Source: Vicinamibacterales bacterium
GTDB lineage: Bacteria > Acidobacteriota > Vicinamibacteria > Vicinamibacterales > 2-12-FULL-66-21
Length of the DNA stretch: 64,000 nucleotides
NCBI GenBank assembly: GCA_035699745.1
Contig: DASSPH010000073.1
Coordinates: 1 to 64,000, forward strand
Direction: 5' to 3'
Below the pieces are notes generated by a model. The model saw only the letters and a list, made by a program, of their open reading frames with translations. It was not told the DNA's origin and searched no databases. Numbering within the stretch: the first letter of the stretch is position 1; every line of letters begins with the position of its first letter. The position numbers and the translations under genes are program-made. Below, one piece after another: positions 47,315 to 56,209 of the stretch.

Positions 47315-48937
47315 CTAAATCAGCGGCACTTCCTCGTACTCTCCCCAGATCTCTCTCAACGCGTCGCACATTTCGCCGACGGTCGCGTAGGCGCGGACGC
47401 AGTCCAGCAGCGGATACATGGTGTTGCCGGTGCCGCGCGCGGTCTGCTTGAGCGCATCGAGCGCCCCGGCGACGGCGGCGTGGTCGCGCGTCCGGCGCAG
47501 CTCGTGCAGCCGCGCCACCTGCCGCTCGGCCGTGGTCTCGTCGATGTAGAGGATCGGCACCGGCGCGGCATCGTCCTGGACGAAGTCGTTGACGCCGACG
47601 ATGATCTTGTCGCGGAGCTCGACCGACTGCTGGAAGCGGTACGAGGCCTCGGCGATCTCGCGCTGGGGGAACCCCTGCTCGATCGCCTCGACCATGCCGC
47701 CCATGCGATCGATGACGTCGAAGTACTGCCTGGCTTCGCGCTCCATGTCGAGCGTCAGCCGCTCCACGAAGTAGGACCCGCCCAGCGGATCGACGACGTT
47801 GGTGACGCCGCTCTCGTGGGCGATGATCTGCTGCGTCCGCAGCGCCAGCGTGGCCGCCTCCGCGGTCGGCAGCGCCAGCGCCTCGTCGAGCGAGTTGGTG
47901 TGCAGCGAATTGGTCCCGCCGAGCACCGCGGCGAGCGCCTGCAGCGCCGTCCGCACGACGTTGTTGTAGGGCTGCTGCGCGGTGAGCGAGACGCCGGCGG
48001 TCTGCGTGTGGAAGCGCAGCTTCCACGACCGTTCGTTCTTCGCCTTGAAACGATCCCGCATCACTTCGGCCCACAGCTTGCGGGCGGCGCGGAACTTGGC
48101 GATCTCCTCGAAGAAGTCGCTGTGCGAGTTGAAGAAGAAGGAGATCTGCGGCGCGAAGGCGTCGACGTCGAGCCCGGCGTCGACGCCGTACTGCACGTAC
48201 TCGATGCCGTCGCGCAGGGTGAACGCCAGCTCCTGCGCCGCGGTCGAGCCGGCCTCGCGGATGTGATAGCCGCTCACCGAGATGGTGTTCCACTTGGGCA
48301 CCTCGCGGGAGCAGAACGCGAAGATGTCGGTGATCAGCCGCATCGACTGGCGCGGCGGGAAGATGTACTCCTTCTGCGCGATGAACTCTTTCAGGATGTC
48401 GTTCTGGATCGTCCCCGAGAGCGTCTTCCAGTCGGCCCCCTGCTTCTCGGCGACCGCCAGGTACATCGCGAAGATCATCGGCGCCGGCGAGTTGATCGTC
48501 ATCGACGTCGTGATGCCGCCGAGCGAGATGCCGTCGAACAGCCGCTCCATGTCGGCGAGCGAGACGACGCTGACGCCGCACTTGCCGACTTCGCCGAGCG
48601 ACAGCTCGTGATCGGGGTCGCGCCCCATCAGCGTCGGCAGATCGAACGCGACGCTGAGGCCGCTGCCGCCGGCGGCGAGGAGATCCTTGAAGCGCTGGTT
48701 CGTCTCCTCCGGCGCGCCGAAGCCGGCGAACTGCCGCATCGTCCACAGCCTGCCGCGGTAGCCCGTCGGATGAATGCCGCGCGTGTAGGGGAACTCGCCG
48801 GGATCGGGCAGCTCGACGCCGGGGACGCTCTCGCGCGTATACACGCGATCGATCGGCCGTCCGGAAATGGTGGTGAACGGCACCGACCGCTCGGTCAGCT
48901 CTTTCGCGGCGGGCGCCGGCGCGGTTTTCATGAGCAT
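47315..48937 (-). CDS. mcmA: Methylmalonyl-CoA mutase, catalytic (TIM-barrel) subunit
   Basis: 540 residues. TIM-barrel substrate domain with [20 protein letters not shown] (the TGYR substrate loop), [55 protein letters not shown] and [20 protein letters not shown], plus [20 protein letters not shown]. It lacks its own B12 domain, which is the separate downstream gene. ATG 48937 (ATG 48931 is equally possible). The gene is divergent from gdhA across 147 bp. Confidence 0.95.
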   Translation of the reverse strand: MLMKTAPAPAAKELTERSVPFTTISGRPIDRVYTRESVPGVELPDPGEFPYTRGIHPTGYRGRLWTMRQFAGFGAPEETNQRFKDLLAAGGSGLSVAFDLPTLMGRDPDHELSLGEVGKCGVSVVSLADMERLFDGISLGGITTSMTINSPAPMIFAMYLAVAEKQGADWKTLSGTIQNDILKEFIAQKEYIFPPRQSMRLITDIFAFCSREVPKWNTISVSGYHIREAGSTAAQELAFTLRDGIEYVQYGVDAGLDVDAFAPQISFFFNSHSDFFEEIAKFRAARKLWAEVMRDRFKAKNERSWKLRFHTQTAGVSLTAQQPYNNVVRTALQALAAVLGGTNSLHTNSLDEALALPTAEAATLALRTQQIIAHESGVTNVVDPLGGSYFVERLTLDMEREARQYFDVIDRMGGMVEAIEQGFPQREIAEASYRFQQSVELRDKIIVGVNDFVQDDAAPVPILYIDETTAERQVARLHELRRTRDHAAVAGALDALKQTARGTGNTMYPLLDCVRAYATVGEMCDALREIWGEYEEVPLI

Positions 48938-49027
48938 CGATTATAGCGCCCTGCCCGAAAGGCTTTCGAGCCTCTGCGACCTCGGCGTGAGTACGTCGGC
49001 GACAGCAACTGCAACTCTGGCCCGCAG

Positions 49028-49057
49028 TTGACACTCCCCTCCGCGGCACGGTACCGT
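49028..49057 (+). promoter_or_regulatory. Candidate gdhA promoter
   Basis: Perfect -35 TTGACA at 49028-49033; with an 18-bp spacer the -10 position reads TACCGT (3 of 6, first two and last base conserved). Transcription would start about 20 bp before the gene's ribosome binding site. The -35 box coincides with the first codon of a longer open frame, supporting the later ATG as the true start. Confidence 0.5.
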
Positions 49058-49084
49058 GGACCGTTTGCATTCTACGGGAGAAAC

Positions 49085-50335
49085 ATGGAAGGAAACGGCA
49101 GCGTTTTCAACGCGATGCTCCAGGAGTTCGACGGAGCCGCGCGCCTGCTCGGACTCGATCCCGGCATCTGGAAGATTCTCACCTCCCCGAAGCGGCAGAT
49201 CGTCGTGTCGTGCCCGATCCAGATGGACAACGGCGAGATCGAGGTCTTCACCGGCTACCGGGTCCAATACAACATCACCCTCGGCCCCGCCAAGGGCGGC
49301 ATCCGCTACCACCCGAACGTCACGCTCGACGAAGTCACCGCGCTCGCCGCGTGGATGACCTGGAAATGCGCCGTCGCCCACGTCCCCTTCGGGGGCGGCA
49401 AGGGAGGGATCATCGTCGACCCGAACCGCCTGTCGCGCCGCGAGCTCGAGGCGCTCACGCGCCGTTACATCGCGGAGATCGTCGACGCGATCGGGCCCGA
49501 GAAGGACGTGCCGGCGCCCGACGTCAACACCAACGATCAGATCATGGCGTGGGTGATGGACACCTACAGCATGCACGTCGGCCACACCGCCACGGCGGTG
49601 GTCACCGGCAAGCCGATCGAGATGGGCGGATCGCTCGGGCGCCGCGAGGCGACCGGCCGCGGCGTCATGATCGTCACCCGCGAGGCGGCAAAGCATCTCG
49701 GCCTCGACATCAAGACGGCGACGGTCGCGGTGCAGGGCTTCGGCAACGTCGGCTCGGTGTCGGCGGACCTGCTGGCGAAGATCGGCGCGCGGATCGTCGC
49801 CGTGACCGACTGGAAGGGCGGCGTCTACAACGAGAAGGGGCTCGACATCCCGAAGATGCTCGATTACGTCAAGCAGCACCGTTCGGTGGAGGGCTTCAGC
49901 GGCGGCGAGGCGCTCGACAACACGAAGCTGTTCGGGCTCGACGTCGACGTGCTGATTCCGGCGGCGCTCGAGAATCAGATCACGATGGAGAACGCGTCGA
50001 CAATCCGCGCCAGGATCATCGCCGAAGGGGCCAACGGCCCGACGACGCCGGACGCGCACAAGTCGCTGCACGACCGCGGCGTGTTCGTCATCCCCGACAT
50101 CCTGGCCAACGCCGGCGGCGTCACCACCTCGTACTTCGAGTGGGTGCAGGACCGCCACGGCTACTTCTGGAGCGAGCAGGAAGTGAACCAGCGCCTCGAA
50201 GCCAAGATGTGCGAGGCGTTCGACGACGTCCTCAAGACGGCCCAGCGGTACAAGACCGACATGCGCACCGCCGCCTACATCGTCGCCATCAACCGGGTCG
50301 CCACCGTCACCAAGATGCGCGGGATGTACGCCTAG
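49085..50335 (+). CDS. gdhA: Glutamate dehydrogenase, NAD(P)-dependent
   Basis: Oxidative deamination of glutamate or the reverse. 416 residues from ATG 49085, with GGGAGAAAC just upstream. Catalytic motifs: [20 protein letters not shown] (substrate Lys), [20 protein letters not shown] (catalytic Lys), [19 protein letters not shown], Rossmann [17 protein letters not shown], and NQITMENAS. Hexameric small GDH type; the ...[18 protein letters not shown] segment fits it, but NAD versus NADP preference is not decided by eye. A longer TTG frame from 49028 is rejected because it runs through the promoter. Confidence 0.95.
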   Translation: MEGNGSVFNAMLQEFDGAARLLGLDPGIWKILTSPKRQIVVSCPIQMDNGEIEVFTGYRVQYNITLGPAKGGIRYHPNVTLDEVTALAAWMTWKCAVAHVPFGGGKGGIIVDPNRLSRRELEALTRRYIAEIVDAIGPEKDVPAPDVNTNDQIMAWVMDTYSMHVGHTATAVVTGKPIEMGGSLGRREATGRGVMIVTREAAKHLGLDIKTATVAVQGFGNVGSVSADLLAKIGARIVAVTDWKGGVYNEKGLDIPKMLDYVKQHRSVEGFSGGEALDNTKLFGLDVDVLIPAALENQITMENASTIRARIIAEGANGPTTPDAHKSLHDRGVFVIPDILANAGGVTTSYFEWVQDRHGYFWSEQEVNQRLEAKMCEAFDDVLKTAQRYKTDMRTAAYIVAINRVATVTKMRGMYA

Positions 50336-50340
50336 GGAGG

Positions 50341-50640
50341 GTCGCTTCGCTCCCTGTCGGGCAGGGTGGAAGGGAGGGTCGCTTCGCTCCCTGTCGGGCA
50401 GGGTGGAAGGGGGGCTCGCTTCGCTCGCGGTCAGGGCAGCGTGGAAGGGTGGCTCGCTTCGCTCGCGGTCGGGCAGCGCGGAAGGGTGGCTCGCTTCGCT
50501 CGTCGTCGGGGCAGCGTGGAAGGATGGCTCGTTTCGCTCGCGGTCGGGCAGAGGTACAGCGGGCTCGCGTTCGCTCGCCGTCGGGCAGCGTGGACGAGGG
50601 GCTCGCGTTCGCTCGCCGTCGGGCGGCGTGGACGGGCGGG
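50341..50640. repeat. Tandem repeat of about 37 bp, 8-9 copies, after gdhA
   Basis: Fills the 361-bp gap between gdhA and the ADOP gene. Anchor word CTCGCTTCGCTCG (or GTCGCTTCGCTCC) recurs at 50341, 50378, 50415, 50453, 50490, 50528, 50564 and 50602 (spacing 36-38 bp), followed by a degenerate copy. Each unit also has GGTCGGGCAG and GTGGAAGGG. Units are contiguous, with no variable spacers. CTCGCTTCGCTCG-type text can form small hairpins. The last ~50 bp (50645-50696) are plain leader for the next gene. Confidence 0.88.
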
Positions 50641-50696
50641 TCGCCGCCGGCAGGACACTGCTGAACTCCAGCGGCTGAGTCCGCGTATTCTCGGGC

Positions 50697-53159
50697 ATGC
50701 TCGCTGATGTTCGCTATGCGGTGAAGTGGCTGCTTCGCAGCCCGGGGTTCACCGTCGTCGCGGTCCTTTCGCTCGCCGTGGGGATTGGCTTCAACACGGC
50801 CCTCTTTTCCATCGTCGACGCGCTGCTGTTCAGGCCGCTGCCGATTGCCGATCCGGCGCGGCTCGTGGACGTCTACACGCGCGGCGGGGATGGCGATACC
50901 TACGCGACCAGCTCCTATCCTGACTACCTCGATTTCCAGGCGGGCAACCGCGTGTTCACGGGCCTGCTCGCCTACAGCCCGTCGATTGGCGCGCTGAAGG
51001 CCGGCGATCGCTCGCGCATGGCGCTGGGCGAGGTCGTCACCGGGAATTATTTCCAGGTCCTCGGCATCTCCGCCGCCCTCGGGCGCACGCTGCTTCCAGA
51101 GGACGACCGCGCGGGAGCGCCGCGCGTGACGGTGATCTCGCACGCGGTATGGGCGCGCGACTTTGCCCGTGACCCCGCCGCGCTGGGGCGCACGCTGCTG
51201 ATTCACGGGCAGCCTTACACCATCGTCGGCGTGGCACCGGAGGCGTTCACCGGCCTCGTGCCGATGCTGCAGCCGGAAATGTGGACGCCGATCGCCTGGG
51301 TCGAAGACGTCGAGCCGGCCGGCATCCAGGATGTCGTGCCCTCTCCGACCGGCACCTCGCGCCTCGATCGCCGGGGACAGCGCTGGCTGTTCATGAAAGG
51401 CCGGCTGAAGGACGGCGAGACCGCGGCCCGCGCGCAGGCCAACCTGCAGGCGATCATGAGCCAGCTCGCCGCGGCGCATCCCAGGACCAACGATCGCCGT
51501 CCGATCGCGACCGCCGCGAACGTGCGCATCCACCCCGAGGCGGATCGGATGCTGCGGCCCGTCGCGGCCGGCCTCGGGATCGCGATCGGGCTGGTGCTGC
51601 TCGTCGCCTGCGCCAATGTCGCCAACATGCTGCTGGCGCGCGCGTCGGGACGGCAGCGCGAGATCGGCATCCGCCTCGCGATTGGCGCCAGCCGGCGGCG
51701 GCTGATTCAACAGCTCCTGACCGAGAGCCTCGTGCTCGCGGCCCTCGGCGCGGCCGCGGGCATTATGCTCGCGTCGTTCGCCATCCAGGTGATCGCGGCG
51801 CTGCCGCTGCCGCTCCCGGTTCCGGTGGCGCTCGACCTGCACGTCGACGGCCGGGTCATGCTCTTCACCACCGTCGTCGCGACCGCCGCCGGCCTGCTCG
51901 CCGGCCTGATGCCGGCGCTGCGCGCCACGCGCGTGAACCTCGCCGCCGACATGAAGGGGGAAGCGACCATCGCCAGGGCGGGCCGCCGCTGGACGATCCG
52001 CGACGGGCTCGTCGTGGCGCAGACCGCGGTCACGCTCGTTCTCCTCGTCACCGCCGGCCTGCTGATCCGCAGCATCCTCCAGGCGCAACGCGTCGATCTG
52101 GGTTTCCGGGCCGAGGGAGCCGCCGCGCTGGGGACGGAGCTGGGCCTGATCGGCTACACCGAGGCGCGCGCGGCGGCGCTGTTCGAGCGCGCGGCGGAAC
52201 GCGTCAGCGCGATTCCCGGCGTCACGTCGGTCGCGCGTGCGGTTCGCCAGCCGCTCGCGATCAACTACAACCGCAACACCATCTTCTTCCCGGAGCGATC
52301 GCTCCCCGACGACCGCGGCACGCCCGTCTCGGCGACGTGGGTGGACGAGCATTACTTCAAGACGCTGAACGTGCCGCTCGTGCGCGGGCGCGACTTCACT
52401 GCCGCGGATACGCCGTCATCGGCGAGGGTCGCAATCGTCAACGACGCCTTCGTCCGCCGCTACTGGCCCGGCGAGGAGCCGCTCGGCCGCCGCTTCCGCA
52501 CCCGCGCCGCGGACGGCCCCGAGTTCGAGGTGGTCGGCGTCGTCGCCGACTACAAGGTGGAAACCGTCGGCGAGAAGCCGACGCCGTACATCCACTACGC
52601 GCTCGGCCAGCGCCAGTTCACCGGCGAGGTGCTGATCGCGCGCACCGCCTCGGACGCGCGAGGGCTGCTGGCGGCGATGCGGCGCGAACTGCTGGCGCTC
52701 GAGCCCAACGCGGTCTTCCTCGACAACCAGACGATGGAGGCGCAGGTGGCGGCGAATCTGCTGCCGGCGCGCCTGGCGGCGCAGACGCTGGCGCTGGTCG
52801 GTGTGGTGGCGACGCTCCTCGCCGCCATCGGTCTCTACGGCGTCATCGCCTATGCAGTCGGGCGGCGCACGCGCGAGATCGGCATCCGCATCGCCCTCGG
52901 CGCGACCCCGGGCGACGTGCTCGGCATGGTCATGCGCCAGGGTCTCGGCATCGTCGCCGGCGGACTGACCGTCGGTCTCGTGCTCTCGTGGATTGCCGCG
53001 CGCGCGATCGCCTCGGCGCTGTACGGGGTCGGCGCCGCCGATCCCGCCGCGTGGACCGGCGCCGTCGCCGTCATGCTCGGATCCGCCGCGCTCGCCAACT
53101 ATCTGCCCGCGCGCCGCGCCGCACGCGTCGACCCGAGCATCGCGCTCCGCGCCTCGTAG
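50697..53159 (+). CDS. ADOP-family MacB-like ABC transporter permease
   Basis: 820 residues: two tandem MacB/FtsX permease modules. Each has an N-terminal helix followed by a MacB periplasmic core domain and three helices: first module from VRYAVKWLLRSPGFTVVAVL, helices near 280-420 (VLLVACANVANMLLARASGR); second module from about 440 with VAVGRRTREIGIRIALGATP-like text (YAVGRRTREIGIRIALGATP) and end ARRAARVDPSIALRAS. This is the 'acidobacterial duplicated orphan permease' family, found without a cognate ATPase. Converges with the second ADOP gene 6 bp away. Substrate unknown. Confidence 0.92.
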   Translation: MLADVRYAVKWLLRSPGFTVVAVLSLAVGIGFNTALFSIVDALLFRPLPIADPARLVDVYTRGGDGDTYATSSYPDYLDFQAGNRVFTGLLAYSPSIGALKAGDRSRMALGEVVTGNYFQVLGISAALGRTLLPEDDRAGAPRVTVISHAVWARDFARDPAALGRTLLIHGQPYTIVGVAPEAFTGLVPMLQPEMWTPIAWVEDVEPAGIQDVVPSPTGTSRLDRRGQRWLFMKGRLKDGETAARAQANLQAIMSQLAAAHPRTNDRRPIATAANVRIHPEADRMLRPVAAGLGIAIGLVLLVACANVANMLLARASGRQREIGIRLAIGASRRRLIQQLLTESLVLAALGAAAGIMLASFAIQVIAALPLPLPVPVALDLHVDGRVMLFTTVVATAAGLLAGLMPALRATRVNLAADMKGEATIARAGRRWTIRDGLVVAQTAVTLVLLVTAGLLIRSILQAQRVDLGFRAEGAAALGTELGLIGYTEARAAALFERAAERVSAIPGVTSVARAVRQPLAINYNRNTIFFPERSLPDDRGTPVSATWVDEHYFKTLNVPLVRGRDFTAADTPSSARVAIVNDAFVRRYWPGEEPLGRRFRTRAADGPEFEVVGVVADYKVETVGEKPTPYIHYALGQRQFTGEVLIARTASDARGLLAAMRRELLALEPNAVFLDNQTMEAQVAANLLPARLAAQTLALVGVVATLLAAIGLYGVIAYAVGRRTREIGIRIALGATPGDVLGMVMRQGLGIVAGGLTVGLVLSWIAARAIASALYGVGAADPAAWTGAVAVMLGSAALANYLPARRAARVDPSIALRAS

Positions 53160-53165
53160 CGGCCG

Positions 53166-55838
53166 TCAGTTGCGCAGCGCCTGCATCGGGTCGATGCGCG
53201 ACGCACGTCGTGCCGGCAGCCAGGCGGCGAGCGCCGCCACAACCGTCAGCAGCAGCGCGGCTGCGGCGAAGGTCCAGGGATCGCGGGGCTCGAGGCCATA
53301 GAGCAGCGTCCGCACGTACGTCGCCGCCCACGCCGAGAGCGCGGCCCCCAGCACGATTCCAAGAGCGACCAGCCTCGCGACGCGCGCGATGATCATCCGG
53401 ATCACGCCGTCCGCGCTGGCGCCGAGCGCCATCCGGATCCCGATCTCGCCGCGCCGCAGCGTCACGCCGTGTGACGTCACGCCGTACAGCCCGATCGCGG
53501 CGAGCAGCAGGCCGAGGCCGCCGAAGAACCCCGCGACGGTAGCGACGAGACGCTCCTGCGCGAGCGACGTCTGCACCTGTTCGTCGAGCGTCTGAAAGCC
53601 GAGCACCGCGGCCGGCTGCTCCCGTTCCAACGCTGCGGCCACACTCTTCACCAGCACACGGGGCGGAACGCCCTGCGATCGGAGGGAGAGGACGATGACC
53701 GGTCCGGTATCGTCCGCCTGGAGCAGCGGCAGGTACATCGTCGGCTCCATCGGCGCGCGCAGGGATCGGTAGACCGCGTCCTCGACCACGCCGACGACCT
53801 CGTACTCGGCCGCTCGTCCCGGTAAAGGGCGGCGCACGATCTGGCCGATCGCCGGTCGTCCCCCCAGGAACCGGCGCTCGAACGCGCGGTTCACGATCGC
53901 CACGGCCGGCGCACCGTGCCGGTCCCCGGCGTTGAAGTCGCGCCCGGCGACGAGGCGGACGCCAAGCGTCGAGAACCACCCCGGCGACACGGCATTCATC
54001 CAGGACATGCGCTCGCGGCGGGTCAGCGGCGATCCCTCGGGCACCGCGATCGGCGTATTCCATCCGGCCGGCGCCACCGGTGTCGTGAACGACGCGGCGG
54101 CCGACGAGACGCCGGGCACGGCCTCCACCGCGTTCACCAGACGCTGGAGCGCATCCCCGAGCGCGGCGGTTGCGACGCCGCTGCGGGACAGATCGGCGTT
54201 CACCAGCAGTACGCCGCGCCGATCGAATCCCGCGTCCCGCGAGACGAGCTGGACGAACGTTCGCGTCAGGAGAGTGGCCGCGACGACGAGCGCAAGCGAC
54301 AGCGCCACCTGGATCACGACGCTGGCGTGGCGAACCAGGGTCGGCCGGTCCATGGATCCGGTCCGGCCATGCTCCCTGAGCACGTCGTTCGGCGAGAGCC
54401 GGCTCACCGTCAACGCCGGAGCGGCGCCGAACAGCAGGACCGAGCCGAGGCTGACGGCGATGGTGAAGCCGAGCACACGCGGATCCAGCGTGAGATCCAG
54501 ACTGACGCTCGACGAGACCGACGACAGTTGCGCGACCAGCAGCCGGCTGGCGTGCCCCGCGAGCCAGACGCCAAGCGCCGCGCCGGCGGCGCCGAGCATC
54601 GCGCTCTCCGCCAGCAGCTGCCGGCCGAGCCGCCAGCGAGAGGCGCCCAGGGCAAGCCGCAGCGTCAGTTCGGGCCGTCGCGCGGTCGCGCGCGCGATCA
54701 ACAGGTTGGCGACGTTGGCGCAGGCAATCAACAGGACGATGCCGACGACGCCGAGGACGATGGTGAGCGGACGCTCGTAGCGCGGCCGCAGGATCGATCG
54801 GCCGCCAGGCGCGGCCACGAACGTGAGCGGCGCGGCCAGGTACTCGGCGGCGTCTTCGGCGCGGCGCAGCGCCGGCAGCGTTGCCTGGCGGATCTGCGGC
54901 TGGACCGCGCGCAGGCGCGCCGTCGCGTCCTCGATCGTCTGGCCGGGACGGAGCCGCGCCATGACGTTCATCCACCACCGGCTGCGCTGATCGAGCGAGC
55001 TGTCACGGCCGCGGACGAGCGGCTCGGCGCCAAGCGGAATCGCCACGTCGAAGCTGCGCCCGACGTCGGGTCCGAAGAAGCCCTGCGGCGCGACCCCGAC
55101 GATGGTGAAGGGCACGCGCTCGATGCTGAGGCTGCGGCCGATGACGTCCGGCGCGCCGCCGTAGCGGCGCTGCCAGAAGCCGTACCCGATCACCGCCACG
55201 GGGCCATCGGCGCCTCCGCCGCGCACGTCGTCGGCCGGCGAGATGGTGCGGCCGATCTCCGCGCCGACGCCGAGCACCTCGAACATGCTGCCGCTGACCC
55301 ACAGCCCCTGCACGGTGTCGGCGGCACCCGAGGGTGAGATGTTGAAACGATCGCCCGCCCAGGCGAATGCGCCGGCGGCGATGCCCGATTGACGATCGCG
55401 GATCGCTTCCCAGATCGGATTGGTCCACGATCCCTGATCGAGCAGCAGCAGACCGTAGGGATCCCGCACCGGCAGCGGCTTCATCGCGAGCGTGTTGAGG
55501 ATCGAGAACAGCGCGGTGGCGCCGCCGATGCCGAGGGCAAGCGACAGGACCGCAAAGGCGCTGACCAGCGGCGCCGCGCGCAGCGATCGCCAGGCGTCGC
55601 GCCAGTCGATGGTCAAGGATCCGCGCAGCGAGGCGCCCCGTGTCCGTTCAGCCGCCGCAAAGCGACACGCCTCGATGATCGTGACGATCCAGAAGCCGGC
55701 GACGGCGCGGCGGCCGCGCGATCGCGCCTCGGCGAGGTCGCGCGCCCAGCCGTACCGCATCCCGGCGCCGAACCGCTCGCGCGCCGCCCGCGGACTGGCG
55801 CGCAGCAGCAGGTCGAACAGGCGGGAACCGGCGCTCAC
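53166..55838 (-). CDS. ADOP-family MacB-like permease with N-terminal extension, PadR-coupled
   Basis: 890 residues. The N-terminus (1-75; SRLFDLLLRASPRAARERFG) is the extra domain of PadR-linked ADOPs; then permease module 1 (DAWRSLRAAPLVSAFAVLSL, VLLIACANVANLLIARATAR) and module 2 (VVIQVALSLALVVAATLLTR, TLRRGEIGIRMALGASADGV), ending LPARRASRIDPMQALRN. The start overlaps the padR stop (ATGA), so expression follows the PadR gene. It shares the domain layout of its convergent neighbour but only part of the sequence. Substrate unknown. Confidence 0.92.
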   Translation of the reverse strand: MSAGSRLFDLLLRASPRAARERFGAGMRYGWARDLAEARSRGRRAVAGFWIVTIIEACRFAAAERTRGASLRGSLTIDWRDAWRSLRAAPLVSAFAVLSLALGIGGATALFSILNTLAMKPLPVRDPYGLLLLDQGSWTNPIWEAIRDRQSGIAAGAFAWAGDRFNISPSGAADTVQGLWVSGSMFEVLGVGAEIGRTISPADDVRGGGADGPVAVIGYGFWQRRYGGAPDVIGRSLSIERVPFTIVGVAPQGFFGPDVGRSFDVAIPLGAEPLVRGRDSSLDQRSRWWMNVMARLRPGQTIEDATARLRAVQPQIRQATLPALRRAEDAAEYLAAPLTFVAAPGGRSILRPRYERPLTIVLGVVGIVLLIACANVANLLIARATARRPELTLRLALGASRWRLGRQLLAESAMLGAAGAALGVWLAGHASRLLVAQLSSVSSSVSLDLTLDPRVLGFTIAVSLGSVLLFGAAPALTVSRLSPNDVLREHGRTGSMDRPTLVRHASVVIQVALSLALVVAATLLTRTFVQLVSRDAGFDRRGVLLVNADLSRSGVATAALGDALQRLVNAVEAVPGVSSAAASFTTPVAPAGWNTPIAVPEGSPLTRRERMSWMNAVSPGWFSTLGVRLVAGRDFNAGDRHGAPAVAIVNRAFERRFLGGRPAIGQIVRRPLPGRAAEYEVVGVVEDAVYRSLRAPMEPTMYLPLLQADDTGPVIVLSLRSQGVPPRVLVKSVAAALEREQPAAVLGFQTLDEQVQTSLAQERLVATVAGFFGGLGLLLAAIGLYGVTSHGVTLRRGEIGIRMALGASADGVIRMIIARVARLVALGIVLGAALSAWAATYVRTLLYGLEPRDPWTFAAAALLLTVVAALAAWLPARRASRIDPMQALRN

Positions 55839-56164
55839 GTCCGCCCCCGCCGGGAAGCCGGACGCAGCCCGTCCACGGCGGCGACCAGCGCGGCGAGCCG
55901 GTCGCGCTCGCCGCTCAGCGCGCGGCGTCCGGCCGCGGTGATGCGGTAGTACGCGCCGCGCCGCGGATCGTCCTGGCGGGGCCGATCGGCTTCCTCGACG
56001 AGCCGCGCGTCGATGAGCGCCGACAGCCGCCGGTAGAACGATCCCGTCCCGACGCTGACCGTACCCGCCGATCGCTGGCGAATCGCCTGCATGACGGCGT
56101 AGCCGTGGGCGGGACCGTCGGCGAGCGCCAGCAGCAGGTATATGTCCAACTTGGATATGTCCAC
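55835..56164 (-). CDS. PadR-family transcriptional regulator
   Basis: 109 residues, minimal PadR: winged helix LDIYLLLALADGPAHGYAVM QAIRQ with the recognition segment VSVGTGSFYRRLSALIDARL, wing RGAYYRITAAGRRALSGERD and a short dimerisation helix. GTG start at 56164 with weak ribosome binding. ADOP permeases are often controlled by an adjacent PadR gene; here coupling is by ATGA overlap. The effector is unknown. Confidence 0.93.
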   Translation of the reverse strand: MDISKLDIYLLLALADGPAHGYAVMQAIRQRSAGTVSVGTGSFYRRLSALIDARLVEEADRPRQDDPRRGAYYRITAAGRRALSGERDRLAALVAAVDGLRPASRRGRT

Positions 56165-56209
56165 GCGAGGAGCATAACGCCCGGACGGCGGTTTGGCAAC
56201 TGCCGCAGC

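Noticed and set aside
49028-49084. Longer gdhA starting at TTG 49028
   Set aside because: The extension contains the -35 box and a good ribosome binding site stands before ATG 49085.
50341-50640. Array of ~37-bp repeats resembling CRISPR spacing
   Set aside because: Repeats are contiguous and drift gradually, there are no unique spacers and no cas genes; it is a tandem repeat.
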